Positions 44,837 to 54,629 of a stretch of DNA of 64,000 nt are shown in pieces. Below the pieces are notes generated by a model, which ran no database searches, was not told the DNA's origin, and saw only the letters and a program-made list of their open reading frames with translations. This DNA is from Dyadobacter bucti. GTDB taxonomy: Bacteria; Bacteroidota; Bacteroidia; Cytophagales; Spirosomataceae. The stretch is taken from positions 186,001 to 250,000 of the forward strand of contig NZ_SWFP01000007.1 in the NCBI RefSeq assembly GCF_005869225.1, written 5' to 3'. The stretch's first letter is position 1. Each line of letters opens with the position of its first letter. Both the position numbers and the translations under genes were made by a program.

Positions 44837-46981
44837 ATGAAGCCTGATTTTGAAAATATTACTACTAAAACACATATCGAAAACCATACGGCTGGTTCTG
44901 AAAAATCCAACAAACAACCTCAAACCAGCGAGGGTATTAAGCTCAGACAGTTTTATACAAAAAAAGATATTGAAGAACTAGCGCACCTTCGCTTCGGTGC
45001 AGGCCAACCGCCGTACCTGCGCGGGCCTTATGCCAGTATGTACCTCCAGCGTCCGTGGACGATCCGGCAGTATGCCGGCTTTTCAACCGCTACCGAATCC
45101 AATGCATTTTACAAACGCAACCTGGCAGCCGGGCAAAAGGGGCTTTCCGTCGCTTTTGACCTCGCAACACACCGGGGCTATGACTCAGATCACCCGAGAG
45201 TGACCGGGGATGTCGGCAAAGCCGGGGTAGCGATCGATTCGGTGGAGGATATGAAAATACTTTTCGACCAGATCCCTTTGGATGAAATGTCGGTTTCCAT
45301 GACTATGAACGGCGCCGTGATTCCGATCATGGCATTTTATATAGTAGCTGCCGGCGCGCAGGGCATTAGTCCGGAAAAACTTTCGGGGACCATCCAGAAT
45401 GACATCCTGAAAGAGTTTATGGTGCGGAACACATACATTTACCCACCGGCACCTTCCATGCGCATTGTGGGCGATATTTTTGCCTATGCTTCGCATTTTA
45501 TGCCCAAGTTCAATTCGATCAGTATCAGCGGATATCATATGCACGAGGCTGGTGCGCCGGCGCACATAGAGCTGGCTTACACGCTCGCAGATGGTCTGGA
45601 ATATATCCGTACCGGGCTGGCGGCAGGGATAGACATCGATGATTTTGCGCCGCGTCTGTCGTTTTTTTGGGGCATAGGCATGAATCATTTTATGGAAATT
45701 GCCAAACTGCGGGCCGGCCGGATGTTATGGTCGAAAATCGTTGCTCAATTCAATCCACTGAATGAAAAATCCATGGCGCTGCGGACGCATTGCCAGACGA
45801 GCGGTTACAGCCTTACCGAGCAGGATCCTTATAACAATGTTGCCCGGACAACTATTGAAGCTATGGCCGCCGTGATGGGCCATACCCAGTCATTGCACAC
45901 CAATTCTCTTGACGAAGCAATTGCACTTCCTACCGATTTCTCCGCCCGAATTGCGCGCAATACCCAGCTTTTTCTACAACATGAAACAGACCTCTGCAAG
46001 GCAGTGGACCCCTGGGGCGGTTCGTATTATGTTGAGTATCTTACCGCCGAACTTGCTGAAAAAGCCTGGCAATTGATAGAGGAGGTTGAAAAACTGGGTG
46101 GGATGACCAAAGCTATTGAAACCGGTCTTCCCAAAATGCGCATCGAAGAAGCAGCGGCGCGCAAACAGGCACGAATTGATTCGGGGAGGGATATTATTTT
46201 GGGAATCAATAAGTTCAGAACAGAGAACGAACAGCAACTCGATATACTGCAGATCGACAATGACAGCGTCCGCCGCGAACAGCTCGACCGGCTCGAAAAA
46301 CTCAAAAAGGAGAGGAATATGGAGGAGGTCAGTCTGTCACTTGAAGCCATTTCCAATGCATGCAAAAAAAGCGGTGGAAAGGATATGGGCAGCAATTTAT
46401 TGGCGCTGGCTGTGGATGCAGCCCGCAAAAGAGCTACTTTAGGAGAAATATCGAGCGCTATGGAAAAAGAATTCGGACGGTACAAATCGACGATTCGATC
46501 GGTTTCCGGGATCTATCAGTCCGAGGCTTCCGACGATGAAAATTTCCGGCTTGCACTGCGGATGTCCGACGAATTTGCAGAAATGGACGGAAGACGCCCC
46601 CGAATCCTGGTTGCCAAAATGGGCCAGGACGGCCATGACAGAGGTGCCAAAGTGATTGCTACCAGCTTCGCTGACCTTGGTTTTGACGTGGATATTGGCC
46701 CTTTGTTCCAAACCCCCCAGGAAGTTGCCCGTCAGGCTGCCGAAAACGACGTTCACATTATTGGTGCGTCGAGCCTCGCAGCAAGCCACAAAACATTAAT
46801 TCCTGAACTGATCGGCGAGCTTAAAAAAATTGGACGAGAGGACATCATTGTTATTGCCGGAGGAGTGATCCCGGCCCAGGATTATGAGTTTTTATACAAC
46901 GCCGGAGTGAAAGGAATTTTCGGGCCCGGAACAGTCATTTCAATCGCAGCTCAGAAAATCCTGCAGGAACTGATGAAATGA
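44837..46981 (+). CDS. mutB: Methylmalonyl-CoA mutase large (catalytic) subunit
   Basis: A 714-residue MutB of normal length. The N-terminal barrel contains the substrate region beginning [15 protein letters not shown] and [10 protein letters not shown]. The C-terminal cobalamin-binding domain has D598-G-H600-D-R-G603 (DxHxxG), supplying the B12 His ligand. It uses adenosylcobalamin to rearrange methylmalonyl-CoA. It lies directly after mutA and is convergent with the ketosynthase gene of the pigment cluster. Confidence 0.97.
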   Translation: MKPDFENITTKTHIENHTAGSEKSNKQPQTSEGIKLRQFYTKKDIEELAHLRFGAGQPPYLRGPYASMYLQRPWTIRQYAGFSTATESNAFYKRNLAAGQKGLSVAFDLATHRGYDSDHPRVTGDVGKAGVAIDSVEDMKILFDQIPLDEMSVSMTMNGAVIPIMAFYIVAAGAQGISPEKLSGTIQNDILKEFMVRNTYIYPPAPSMRIVGDIFAYASHFMPKFNSISISGYHMHEAGAPAHIELAYTLADGLEYIRTGLAAGIDIDDFAPRLSFFWGIGMNHFMEIAKLRAGRMLWSKIVAQFNPLNEKSMALRTHCQTSGYSLTEQDPYNNVARTTIEAMAAVMGHTQSLHTNSLDEAIALPTDFSARIARNTQLFLQHETDLCKAVDPWGGSYYVEYLTAELAEKAWQLIEEVEKLGGMTKAIETGLPKMRIEEAAARKQARIDSGRDIILGINKFRTENEQQLDILQIDNDSVRREQLDRLEKLKKERNMEEVSLSLEAISNACKKSGGKDMGSNLLALAVDAARKRATLGEISSAMEKEFGRYKSTIRSVSGIYQSEASDDENFRLALRMSDEFAEMDGRRPRILVAKMGQDGHDRGAKVIATSFADLGFDVDIGPLFQTPQEVARQAAENDVHIIGASSLAASHKTLIPELIGELKKIGREDIIVIAGGVIPAQDYEFLYNAGVKGIFGPGTVISIAAQKILQELMK

Positions 46982-47007
46982 ATTTTCTTATCTTAATTAC
47001 TTCGCAG

Positions 47008-48195
47008 CTACGCCCGTCCTAGCACCAGCGACGTACAATTTCCTCCAAAACCAAAGGAATTGGAAAGAACATAATTGACCGGATGGTTCCTGATCAGCGA
47101 ACCGACCGGTGGCTCAGGCGCGATGGGCGAAACCGTATGAAGATTGGGAAATACTTCCGAATGAACAATACTGAGAATACTGAATATTGCCTCCACTGCT
47201 CCGGCAGCACCTAATGTATGCCCGGTGTAAGCTTTGGTAGAACTGTAAAAGGGAATTTTTTCAAACAGCTGTGAAAGCCCGAATAGTTCTACGGCATCGT
47301 TATTGGGCGTACCGGTTCCATGCGCATTCACATAATCAATTGCTTCATAACCCATACCTGCCGATTCAACCGCCTGCCGCATGGAACGAATAGCACCGAC
47401 CGCTTCATCGGACATCGCAGAAGGATGGTGCGCATCATTTGCATTCCCAAACCCTTTTATCTCCGCATAAACCTGCTTGCCGCCTGCCATTTCCTCAGCT
47501 TCCAAAACCAGATATGCCGCACCTTCTCCAAGATTAAGACCATCGCGATTTTCATCAAATGGCTTGCAGGGGAACTCGGAAAGTATTTTAAGCGCATTGA
47601 AACCGTTCACAGTATATTTTGCAAGACTGTCGGCACCGCCTACGATAACTCTCTTCGCCCGCCCCGATCTGATCAGGCGCGCGCCGAGCAAAATGGCATT
47701 CGCAGAGGAAGAACAAGCTGTGTTGATGGTATCATTAAAACCTCTGATCCCGTATTTTTTGATCAATTTGAGCGTATGTGACGCCGAGCTGTACGATTCC
47801 AGATATTCGGAACCATCGGATTTGAGATTGGCATCTTCGTAAAGCTGATCCGTGAGACACATACCGCCCACAGTACTCGCAGAAATCAATGCGGTATCAT
47901 ACTCGGAAAGCTGCGCAGATGTAAGTTGAGCGCTCTCAATGGCCTCCGAAAAGGCCTTTTCGGCAAGCAGGCAGGTTCTGGTATAACCTGTACTTTCTGC
48001 AAGCCCAAGCGATTTTTTAAGTTCCTCATTGCTATGTTCACACTCTCCGAAAGGCAGCAGCGAAGCATAATGAGAGTCAAAATGGGCAGTTTTGGATATG
48101 CCGGTACGCCCCAGTCGTAAACTGCGATGATTCTCAGAAACATTATTTCCGATCGCAGTCACCATACCCATCCCCGTAACCAGCACCCGCTTCAT
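47008..48195 (-). CDS. Beta-ketoacyl-ACP synthase (FabF-like)
   Basis: A 395-residue condensing enzyme with active-site C161 (T-A-C-S-S-S), H292 (N-A-H-G-T-G-T) and H326 (Y-T-G-H-T-L-G-A-A-G). All three catalytic residues are present, so it should be an elongating enzyme rather than a chain-length factor. Its gene starts four bases after the acyl carrier protein gene, and the two probably work together on acyl-chain extension in the cluster. It is the last gene of the leftward cluster before mutB. Confidence 0.93.
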   Translation of the reverse strand: MKRVLVTGMGMVTAIGNNVSENHRSLRLGRTGISKTAHFDSHYASLLPFGECEHSNEELKKSLGLAESTGYTRTCLLAEKAFSEAIESAQLTSAQLSEYDTALISASTVGGMCLTDQLYEDANLKSDGSEYLESYSSASHTLKLIKKYGIRGFNDTINTACSSSANAILLGARLIRSGRAKRVIVGGADSLAKYTVNGFNALKILSEFPCKPFDENRDGLNLGEGAAYLVLEAEEMAGGKQVYAEIKGFGNANDAHHPSAMSDEAVGAIRSMRQAVESAGMGYEAIDYVNAHGTGTPNNDAVELFGLSQLFEKIPFYSSTKAYTGHTLGAAGAVEAIFSILSIVHSEVFPNLHTVSPIAPEPPVGSLIRNHPVNYVLSNSFGFGGNCTSLVLGRA

Positions 48196-48199
48196 GACA

Positions 48200-48466
48200 T
48201 CAGGCAGGTTTGGTATTGGCCAGAATGTAATCGGCCATGTGGTTCACATCCACAAGGATTTTTCTGCCTTCCGCAGGATTGGTGATCTTTATGCCGTATT
48301 CTCTTTCCAGAAGTACCACAAGTTCCAGTGAATCGATAGAATCCAGTCCCAGGTCACCGCCAAAAAGAGGCTCATCATCCTTAATGTCCTGCGGATTGAC
48401 ATCCAGTAAGTTCAGGTATTGAACTATCTGACCTTTAATGACAGGCTTCAAACTTTCTATGTCCAT
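48200..48466 (-). CDS. Acyl carrier protein
   Basis: An 88-residue ACP with the phosphopantetheine site D42-S43-I-D-S-L-E-L. It carries acyl or aryl chains as thioesters on a 4'-phosphopantetheine arm attached to S43, presumably by the divergent phosphopantetheinyl transferase at the other end of the cluster. The ketosynthase follows. A -7-type box, TAAGTTTG, on the minus strand (48527-48520) may give an internal start for this gene pair, but it has no clear -33 partner. Confidence 0.95.
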   Translation of the reverse strand: MDIESLKPVIKGQIVQYLNLLDVNPQDIKDDEPLFGGDLGLDSIDSLELVVLLEREYGIKITNPAEGRKILVDVNHMADYILANTKPA

Positions 48467-48524
48467 AACTATTCTTATGCGTGTTCTACGATTTGCTCAG
48501 GTGTGAATAATATAATCTCCAAAC

Positions 48525-49802
48525 TTAAATAATTCTTTCTAACCGGAGCTTAAAATATGTGGTAAGTTGACAAATCAGGATAAATACTCCTAAAAAAGAA
48601 AAAACATATCTGAGCTCCTGCCAGCTTCCTCCTTTGAGAAACAGAACGTAAAATCCTTCCAGGCACCAATGCAGAGGTGAAAAGTTGCCCGCAAACTGCA
48701 TGAAACCAGGCATTACAAATGTCGGCACCAAAATCCCGCCGATTGCTCCGAAAATGATAATGGATATAGCTCCAAAACCATTAGCCTGTTGCTCGGTACG
48801 TGCAATGGAGCCTATTAACAAAGCGTAGCTCACAGCTGCCATACTGCTGATAAACACAACAGCAGCGAAAGCAATAAAATCGGAAGGAATGGTCAGCTTC
48901 GGGAGGCCGAGCCTGGGCAATACCCATATCCCCATCGAAAAAGTGAGGGTTACCTGTAAAACTGCCACAACCACATAGACGCTCATTTTACTGAACATTA
49001 CCAGCATAAAAGTAGTCGGCATAGTCTTGAGCCTGAGGAAACTGCCGCTAACCCTTTCTTTCACGATATTGCTGCCCAGCGATACGACCATGAAGAACAT
49101 CGCAAATATGGTCCAGGCAGGTACATTGTGCTGAGTGGAATTGGGGATTGCTGTTGAATTATTGTTGCTCGCCAGGATCTGATTGATCTTCACCCGGTTC
49201 GAGATCATTTTGTCTTTCAGTTTTGCCGACTTATCACCAATATCCATACTGGCATACATCCGCTCGATCATCAGCCCGTTTTCAATCACTCCCATGTACG
49301 ACTGAATAATACCCATGATCGAAAAGCTGTAATTTTCCTGCAAAACCGGATCATTGTAAAACGACAGTGCGGGCATCGCTATCTTTTTTGTATCTGACGA
49401 ATCGTATTCCAGCCCCAGGTCATCCATCAGAATTTGGCTCACATCACCTGCATTACTTTCCAGGCCGGCCGTAAAAACTTCCGGAATGTACAATGCCACC
49501 ATCTTCCCACGTGAAAGCAATTCCGATTTCAAAGATTTTTGCCGGAGGCTGTTTTGAAGGTCAATTTTAAAAAGTCCCGACTCCGAAAGCAATGCAACCA
49601 GTTTTTCACCTTCCTTGCCTTGATCATGGTTGACGACCAGGATAGGGATCTGATTTTCGTTCACCATTTTATAAGCACTGTCCTGAATAACTGTAATGAT
49701 AAAAACCAGCAGCAGCGGCATCAAAAACATCAGGGCCAGACCAACTTTATCGTTGATCAGGAGTAAAAACTCTTTCCGTAAAGATGAAAAAATCTTGAAC
49801 AT
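48525..49802 (-). CDS. ABC transporter permease (ABC-2 type)
   Basis: A 425-residue membrane protein with one N-terminal helix (about 18-40), a large extracytoplasmic loop (about 45-215) and about five further helices in the C-terminal half. This is the ABC-2/DrrB-like export layout. The ATPase gene lies four bases upstream, so they form one transporter. In pigment clusters such exporters are proposed to move lipid-like products to the outer membrane; the substrate here is inferred. Confidence 0.88.
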   Translation of the reverse strand: MFKIFSSLRKEFLLLINDKVGLALMFLMPLLLVFIITVIQDSAYKMVNENQIPILVVNHDQGKEGEKLVALLSESGLFKIDLQNSLRQKSLKSELLSRGKMVALYIPEVFTAGLESNAGDVSQILMDDLGLEYDSSDTKKIAMPALSFYNDPVLQENYSFSIMGIIQSYMGVIENGLMIERMYASMDIGDKSAKLKDKMISNRVKINQILASNNNSTAIPNSTQHNVPAWTIFAMFFMVVSLGSNIVKERVSGSFLRLKTMPTTFMLVMFSKMSVYVVVAVLQVTLTFSMGIWVLPRLGLPKLTIPSDFIAFAAVVFISSMAAVSYALLIGSIARTEQQANGFGAISIIIFGAIGGILVPTFVMPGFMQFAGNFSPLHWCLEGFYVLFLKGGSWQELRYVFSFLGVFILICQLTTYFKLRLERII

Positions 49803-49806
49803 GATA

Positions 49807-50574
49807 TCAATCCCGATATTCCTCCCCTGTCATTTTGATAAATAAGGACTGTAAGCTGGGCACTTCATGTTTCGCTTTGAGGCCGGTTAGTTCTCCGTCA
49901 GCAATAACCTTACCATGATCGATCAGCGCAATATTTTTACAAAATTCTTCGGCTTCGGACATGTGATGAGAGGTATAAATAATGGTGGTACCCAGCCGGT
50001 TGATTTCCTGAAGATACCTGATGATCGCATTCTTGCTCTGGACATCCACGCCAACGGTCGGTTCGTCCAGGAACAGGATTTCAGGCTCATGAATGATGCC
50101 TATCGCCAGATTAACCCTCCGCTTCATCCCGCCGGAAAATGTCCCGACTTTTTTATCAGCTGCCTTTGTAAGCCCCAATACATCAAGCAGTTCCTCCCGT
50201 CGCGATTTCAATTTCGTTTTGGAGAGATTATACATTGCGCCGAAATAATCCAGATTTTGCCGGGGTGTCAATTCCTGGTAAAAAGCATATTCCTGCGGCA
50301 CAAAGCCGATGATATTCCGCCTTTCGGATTCTGAAATCGGTTCTCCGTCCTGATAATAAGTAATATCCCCGGATGTAGCAGGAATGATCCCGCAGAGTAT
50401 GGAAATCAATGTGGTTTTCCCCGCTCCGTTCGGTCCCAGCAGACCAAAAACATCATTATTTTTGATGTTGAGTGAGATATTGTTCAGCGTATTTTCCTGT
50501 GAAGATTTATACCTGTGGTTAAGATGCTGTATTTCAATACACGGAGGTTCTGCCATACTGTTCATCCGCCTCAC
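49807..50574 (-). CDS. ABC transporter ATP-binding protein
   Basis: A 255-residue ATPase with Walker A G-P-N-G-A-G-K-T-T (about 47-55), signature F-S-G-G-M-K-R-R and Walker B I-L-F-L-D-E-P-T. The pattern fits the DrrA/CcmA-like exporters that pair with ABC-2 permeases. The first ATG (50574) overlaps the stop of the BtrH-like gene (ATGA); a second ATG (MAEPPCIEI) six codons in is also possible. It supplies energy to the following permease. Confidence 0.93.
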   Translation of the reverse strand: MRRMNSMAEPPCIEIQHLNHRYKSSQENTLNNISLNIKNNDVFGLLGPNGAGKTTLISILCGIIPATSGDITYYQDGEPISESERRNIIGFVPQEYAFYQELTPRQNLDYFGAMYNLSKTKLKSRREELLDVLGLTKAADKKVGTFSGGMKRRVNLAIGIIHEPEILFLDEPTVGVDVQSKNAIIRYLQEINRLGTTIIYTSHHMSEAEEFCKNIALIDHGKVIADGELTGLKAKHEVPSLQSLFIKMTGEEYRD

Positions 50575-51611
50575 TTTCCAAGGCTCATTCTGGAAAGCTT
50601 TTGAAACGCTTCCTTCTCCACCATTCTCACGTCCAGCAGCATATCGGCTATTTCTTCAAAATCTTTCTGTTCTGTCAGTCTTCCTTTGTAAACTCCCGCC
50701 ATTTTGATCGCACTTGCACGCCACATATCCCCTGCTTTTGTAAAATCCTCAGAAACTGTACTTAGCCTGTCGTCCTGCATGTAGGCGGCCGCTTCCTCCA
50801 GAAAAGCTCCGTATAAAAAACGGAAACCTCCGCCACCAGTGCCTATTTCCTCCTGCATCCGTACGATCTGACCGAGATACAGGCTAGCCTTTTTCAAGCC
50901 CAGCTTGTCGCGCCATTTTCGGATATGGTTGGATGTATGCCTGATACCATCAACACCCGCAAAATTGCCCGGAATCCTTAACATATCACGTACATTCCGC
51001 TTGATACCGGTAACAATCCCTTTGCGGATCGTATCATCCGTGATCGGTCTGACTTTTTCGGGGAAATAAATATGCCCTTTTGGAGCCAGCGGCCCCTGTG
51101 CAAAACGTACGCGTGAAAGTTCCTCCTTCGAAAGTGAGGTTACATCTTCCATCACCGGATCACTGATCAGGTATCTCCCATCCTCTTCTCCGAAAACGAT
51201 CAGATTATGGGCATTGAAATGGAAACGGTATTCTTTGGGAAAATAGGAAAGGTGAAAAACCCCAACCTGGCAACCTACCGGCACATTTTCTTTAACTTTT
51301 TGATCAAGAAAAGCCTCTGCCGCAGCAGGGTTGCTGAATTTTTTCCGGGTTACCGCCACGCCCAGCGACTTACAGGTTCTTTTAAAAATCGCTCCCGGCA
51401 TAGTCCTGAAAGAGATGGCAGGACCGTTATTGACGGTCAGAAAAGGTATTTGTATATAAAAAAGACCTGAACCCATGCCAAAGGCCAAAGGCTCGGTCAT
51501 AAAATCGAGGCCGTGGTAACGTAATAAGGCAGTTGTTACGCCATTCTCGCAATGAGCTGTCTGAACATGTCGGAACGCATCCGTTTGACTTTCAATATCC
51601 ACCTTGATCAA
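50571..51611 (-). CDS. BtrH-like acyltransferase (papain-fold)
   Basis: A 346-residue protein with the BtrH N-terminal domain. BtrH in butirosin synthesis moves an acyl group from an acyl carrier protein to an aminoglycoside acceptor. A papain-like triad can be proposed: C21 (H-C-E-N-G), H135 (N-A-H-N-L-I-V) and D151 (I-S-D-P-V). With an ACP gene nearby, it could transfer an acyl-ACP to the resorcinol made by DarA/DarB, that is, form the ester of flexirubin. That last step is inference. It overlaps the ABC ATPase gene and a 132-residue gene. Confidence 0.85.
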   Translation of the reverse strand: MIKVDIESQTDAFRHVQTAHCENGVTTALLRYHGLDFMTEPLAFGMGSGLFYIQIPFLTVNNGPAISFRTMPGAIFKRTCKSLGVAVTRKKFSNPAAAEAFLDQKVKENVPVGCQVGVFHLSYFPKEYRFHFNAHNLIVFGEEDGRYLISDPVMEDVTSLSKEELSRVRFAQGPLAPKGHIYFPEKVRPITDDTIRKGIVTGIKRNVRDMLRIPGNFAGVDGIRHTSNHIRKWRDKLGLKKASLYLGQIVRMQEEIGTGGGGFRFLYGAFLEEAAAYMQDDRLSTVSEDFTKAGDMWRASAIKMAGVYKGRLTEQKDFEEIADMLLDVRMVEKEAFQKLSRMSLGK

Positions 51612-52006
51612 CCTTTAAAATTTTTCAATTCACTCACACTGATATCAAAAGCCCTGGCATACTTTTCAAGTTTACGGTCGCTCAAACCTTTAAAAACAGA
51701 AGGTTTCAAATGTCTTTTTATAAAAAACGGGAAGATTCCCGTGTATCCCGACAGCACCGGCAAGTCCATCAGTTTCAGTTCCATAAAATAGTAAACAGGG
51801 CTTTTTTCACCATTCGCCACAGCCTGCCGTGCCTCTTCGATCCGTTCATTCACATTTTCCCAGGCACTGTCCAAAGCATCCTTTTTCACGTCCCAGCCCC
51901 TGCTCAAAGCAGTTTCATACTTACCGTCCTGATTTTTGACGTAACATACTTCCCTCGTAAACTGGTCTAATGCGCCAGGATCCTGGGGCAGGTCTTCTTT
52001 TTTCAT
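51608..52006 (-). CDS. Small cluster protein of unknown function
   Basis: A 132-residue soluble protein. Visible features: R-E-V-C-Y-V-K-N-Q-D-G-K-Y-E-T-A-L-S-R-G-W-D early on, then Y-Y-F-M-E-L-K-L-M-D-L-P-V-L-S-G-Y-T and a Lys-rich C-terminus. I do not recognise a domain. The stop overlaps the BtrH-like start (ATGA) and it begins 12 bases after DarB, so it is probably an accessory of the same step. A partner of the BtrH-like enzyme is a plausible guess. Confidence 0.65.
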   Translation of the reverse strand: MKKEDLPQDPGALDQFTREVCYVKNQDGKYETALSRGWDVKKDALDSAWENVNERIEEARQAVANGEKSPVYYFMELKLMDLPVLSGYTGIFPFFIKRHLKPSVFKGLSDRKLEKYARAFDISVSELKNFKG

Positions 52007-52018
52007 GATAATTTTGGC

Positions 52019-53161
52019 CTAACACACTGTCAGTAAACAAAACATATATGAAAAGCGTGAGCTTTCCGGGACTGCCAGAAGTATTTTCTCCCCTTTTTTA
52101 AGTACCCCGCTGTTAAATACCTCTTCCAGCATCATATAAATCGATGCAGCTCCGACATTCCCCTTGGTCACCAGGTTGGTATACCATTTTTCTTTCGGGA
52201 TCAGAACACCGTTTTCATTGAAAAAATCTTCAATTTTCTTCTCAAAAAAGTAGCTCGACAAATGCGGCAGAAAGTAACTCACATCGTCCATGCTGATCCC
52301 TTTTTGAGTCAGTATATCTTTCAGTTTGGCGAAACCCAATTTAACTATTTTTTCACCTAAAAGCTTCACATCCTGCTTAATACTAAAAACGGAATGCTCG
52401 TGTATCTCCTCGGAAGTATAATCCTTGTAACTTTTCAATGAACCGTCATCCAGTTTCTCTGCTCCCATGTACATACAGGCTTCTTCCTGATTGGCGTAAG
52501 AGCAGCCTTCGATCCAGTCTATTTTAAGCGAAACGCCTTCCGTATTAGGTTTTGATTCAACCAGAAAAGCCCCCGCTCCGTCGGACAACATCCATCTTAA
52601 GAAGTCCTTTTCAAATGCCAGAAACGGATTTTGTTCCAGCCTGATCAGCTGCTGAACTTCCTCTTCAAACTGTCCGGCCCGCAAAACAGGCGACAACCTC
52701 TCAGAGGCACATGAAACTGCCTTTTCCTTACTTCCTACTTTGACAGACATGTAAGCGTATTTCAAGGCATGCATGCCCGCACAGCATACGCCCGACGGGG
52801 AAACCACCTCTATCGGCCCCGTCTCCGGAAGGTATCCATGCACCATGGAACCGTGAGAAGGCATCAGCTGGTCGGGACTGGAGGTAGCGCAGCTGAGGAG
52901 ATCCACCTTACTAATTTCACCTGGTTCATTTTTGAACAACTGCCGGACCGCAATAGCAGCCATCTCCGCATTGGTGTGTGTAGGCGTACCATCCGTTTTG
53001 AGGGCGTAGTACCTGTTTTTTATTCCGTTATTCCTTAAAACAATGGCTTTGGATTTGGAAGGTTTTCCGTTGATGTATCCTAAGTATTCTTCCATTTCAT
53101 CATTTGAAATGGGTTCATTCGGCAAAAACTTGGCAATTCTTGTAATATATGCTTCTGACAT
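52019..53161 (-). CDS. darB: DarB-type ketosynthase III, dialkylresorcinol synthesis
   Basis: A 380-residue KAS III-like condensing enzyme with C126/C127 in S-G-V-C-C-A-G, H300 (L-P-H-L-S-S-Y) and N335 (K-G-N-V-G-A-A), the Cys-His-Asn triad. DarB joins two beta-ketoacyl or alpha,beta-unsaturated thioesters into a cyclohexanedione, which DarA aromatises to a dialkylresorcinol. Which of the two neighbouring cysteines is catalytic cannot be read from sequence. darA lies two bases upstream and the order darA-darB matches known flexirubin loci. Confidence 0.92.
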   Translation of the reverse strand: MSEAYITRIAKFLPNEPISNDEMEEYLGYINGKPSKSKAIVLRNNGIKNRYYALKTDGTPTHTNAEMAAIAVRQLFKNEPGEISKVDLLSCATSSPDQLMPSHGSMVHGYLPETGPIEVVSPSGVCCAGMHALKYAYMSVKVGSKEKAVSCASERLSPVLRAGQFEEEVQQLIRLEQNPFLAFEKDFLRWMLSDGAGAFLVESKPNTEGVSLKIDWIEGCSYANQEEACMYMGAEKLDDGSLKSYKDYTSEEIHEHSVFSIKQDVKLLGEKIVKLGFAKLKDILTQKGISMDDVSYFLPHLSSYFFEKKIEDFFNENGVLIPKEKWYTNLVTKGNVGAASIYMMLEEVFNSGVLKKGEKILLAVPESSRFSYMFCLLTVC

Positions 53162-53163
53162 TA

Positions 53164-54072
53164 TTATTTGATTTCAACACCACAAAAGTATTCTTTTTTC
53201 TTCTTAATCGTATTTCCGGTAAAAGGTGCTATCAGCAAATTATAGACCAGTAAAAGCATCGGGGCAACCATAAACAGTGCAACCAGCAGGTAGTATTTGA
53301 AAAAACCGACCAACCGTTTTCTTTTGGCAGGAGTGGTACCTTTTTTCTTGATAAGGCCGGCCCATATCCTGAACAGCTTTTTCGCCCTTTGTTCAATAAA
53401 CAAAATATCCGTCGGTATTGCAATCAACCCTGTGGCAAGGACATCATTTTGCAAGCCTGCGTAATCACCTTTGACCCAGGCATTTTTTATGATACCCCCA
53501 AAAAGAGCCCCGCTTTGTATGTCTTCCTTGCTTACGCCCGGAAACGGAAGAACGCCCCACTTTTTATCTTTTCGCCCAGTCAGCATCCAGTGCAGGATCG
53601 TCACCGCGCTCACAAGATTGGACGTGCGGTCCATAAAAGGAATATTGCCAACCAGCTTTCCGCCGGCATCTTTAATGTATTTTTTTACGCTTTCCTGCGA
53701 ATTAAGCCACATATTCCGGCCAGCGATCAGGGTTACGACGGGCGTACCCGACATTCTTGCCTGAAATTGCGGATCCTGTAAAAGTGTGGTAACAGGCAAT
53801 GAGGGAGATAAAAACCAGGGCTGATAGCCAATGACGATCAGGTCGTAGCGGTCAGACCCAAATTGGTAAGGTTTTAGTGCAATTGGTTCTTCCAGGACGC
53901 ATTCGGGCATTTTGTCGAAAAATTCATCCGAAGTCCAGGGAAACACAAAGGGTTTGTCTGGGAAAATCAGCAGACGTTCAATTGACGCAGGATCAAAAGG
54001 GGATAAAAACTGGTCGATAATTTCATTCAGCTGTCCGGTTTGTGAGTAATTGACAACAAGTATTTTTCCCAT
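53164..54072 (-). CDS. darA: DarA-type dialkylresorcinol aromatase
   Basis: A 302-residue protein with a flavodoxin-like start (V-V-N-Y-S-Q-T-G-Q) and a C-terminal membrane helix near 262-284. It matches the family called dialkylresorcinol condensing enzyme DarA, which works with DarB to give the aromatic ring. A flavin-dependent oxidation is likely from the N-terminal motif. It lies two bases from darB and 27 bases after an exported small protein gene. Confidence 0.88.
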   Translation of the reverse strand: MGKILVVNYSQTGQLNEIIDQFLSPFDPASIERLLIFPDKPFVFPWTSDEFFDKMPECVLEEPIALKPYQFGSDRYDLIVIGYQPWFLSPSLPVTTLLQDPQFQARMSGTPVVTLIAGRNMWLNSQESVKKYIKDAGGKLVGNIPFMDRTSNLVSAVTILHWMLTGRKDKKWGVLPFPGVSKEDIQSGALFGGIIKNAWVKGDYAGLQNDVLATGLIAIPTDILFIEQRAKKLFRIWAGLIKKKGTTPAKRKRLVGFFKYYLLVALFMVAPMLLLVYNLLIAPFTGNTIKKKKEYFCGVEIK

Positions 54073-54099
54073 TAAAATGAATCTGTTAATGCTTTGGTC

Positions 54100-54591
54100 T
54101 TACTTCAAATCGGACTGTTTTAGAATTTCCGAATCCTTTACATAATCTGCTATCACTTCTTTCAGGTCTGGATCCAGCTTGCTGAACCCGGCAATAACAG
54201 CCTGCTTGTCTTCGTCCAGTTCTTTATTGTACTTCAATATTTTCGGCGCATGCTCCTGAACTGTCAGCCGCAAAAACCGGAACTCCGTATTTGAAGGGTT
54301 GCTTTTTATCTCATCTTCCAGCAAATGTGCACCTTTTTTGAAAGTTTTCACCTTCCCGCCTACCCCCTTCTCATACCCAGCCTTTTTCATGATCAGTGCA
54401 CCTTTGTACGCATTCACCTTAGAAGACGCCTTTTCATTTTCCAGCTTTTCCAGCATTTTATCAATAGGTGCCTCTTCACCTCCGGACAATGCCTTGTAGT
54501 AAACTTTACGGCCTATTTCCTGTGTTTTAAAACCAGAAAAAAAGATCAGGAAAACCAGATTAACAGCAAATAATCGCCTCATCTCACTCAA
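54100..54591 (-). CDS. Exported small protein in the resorcinol cluster
   Basis: A 163-residue protein with a signal peptide-like start (R-R-L-F-A-V-N-L-V-F-L-I-F-F-S-G-F); an ATG at codon 4 is an alternative start. The mature part is helical and Lys/Glu-rich, with K-Y-N-K-E-L-D-E-D-K near residue 123. It does not match a named family. Its position before darA, with the methyltransferase upstream, suggests an envelope accessory of pigment assembly. Confidence 0.65.
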   Translation of the reverse strand: MSEMRRLFAVNLVFLIFFSGFKTQEIGRKVYYKALSGGEEAPIDKMLEKLENEKASSKVNAYKGALIMKKAGYEKGVGGKVKTFKKGAHLLEDEIKSNPSNTEFRFLRLTVQEHAPKILKYNKELDEDKQAVIAGFSKLDPDLKEVIADYVKDSEILKQSDLK

Positions 54592-54629
54592 AATTTACGT
54601 ATTCCACATTAAAAAGGATTGTCAATATT

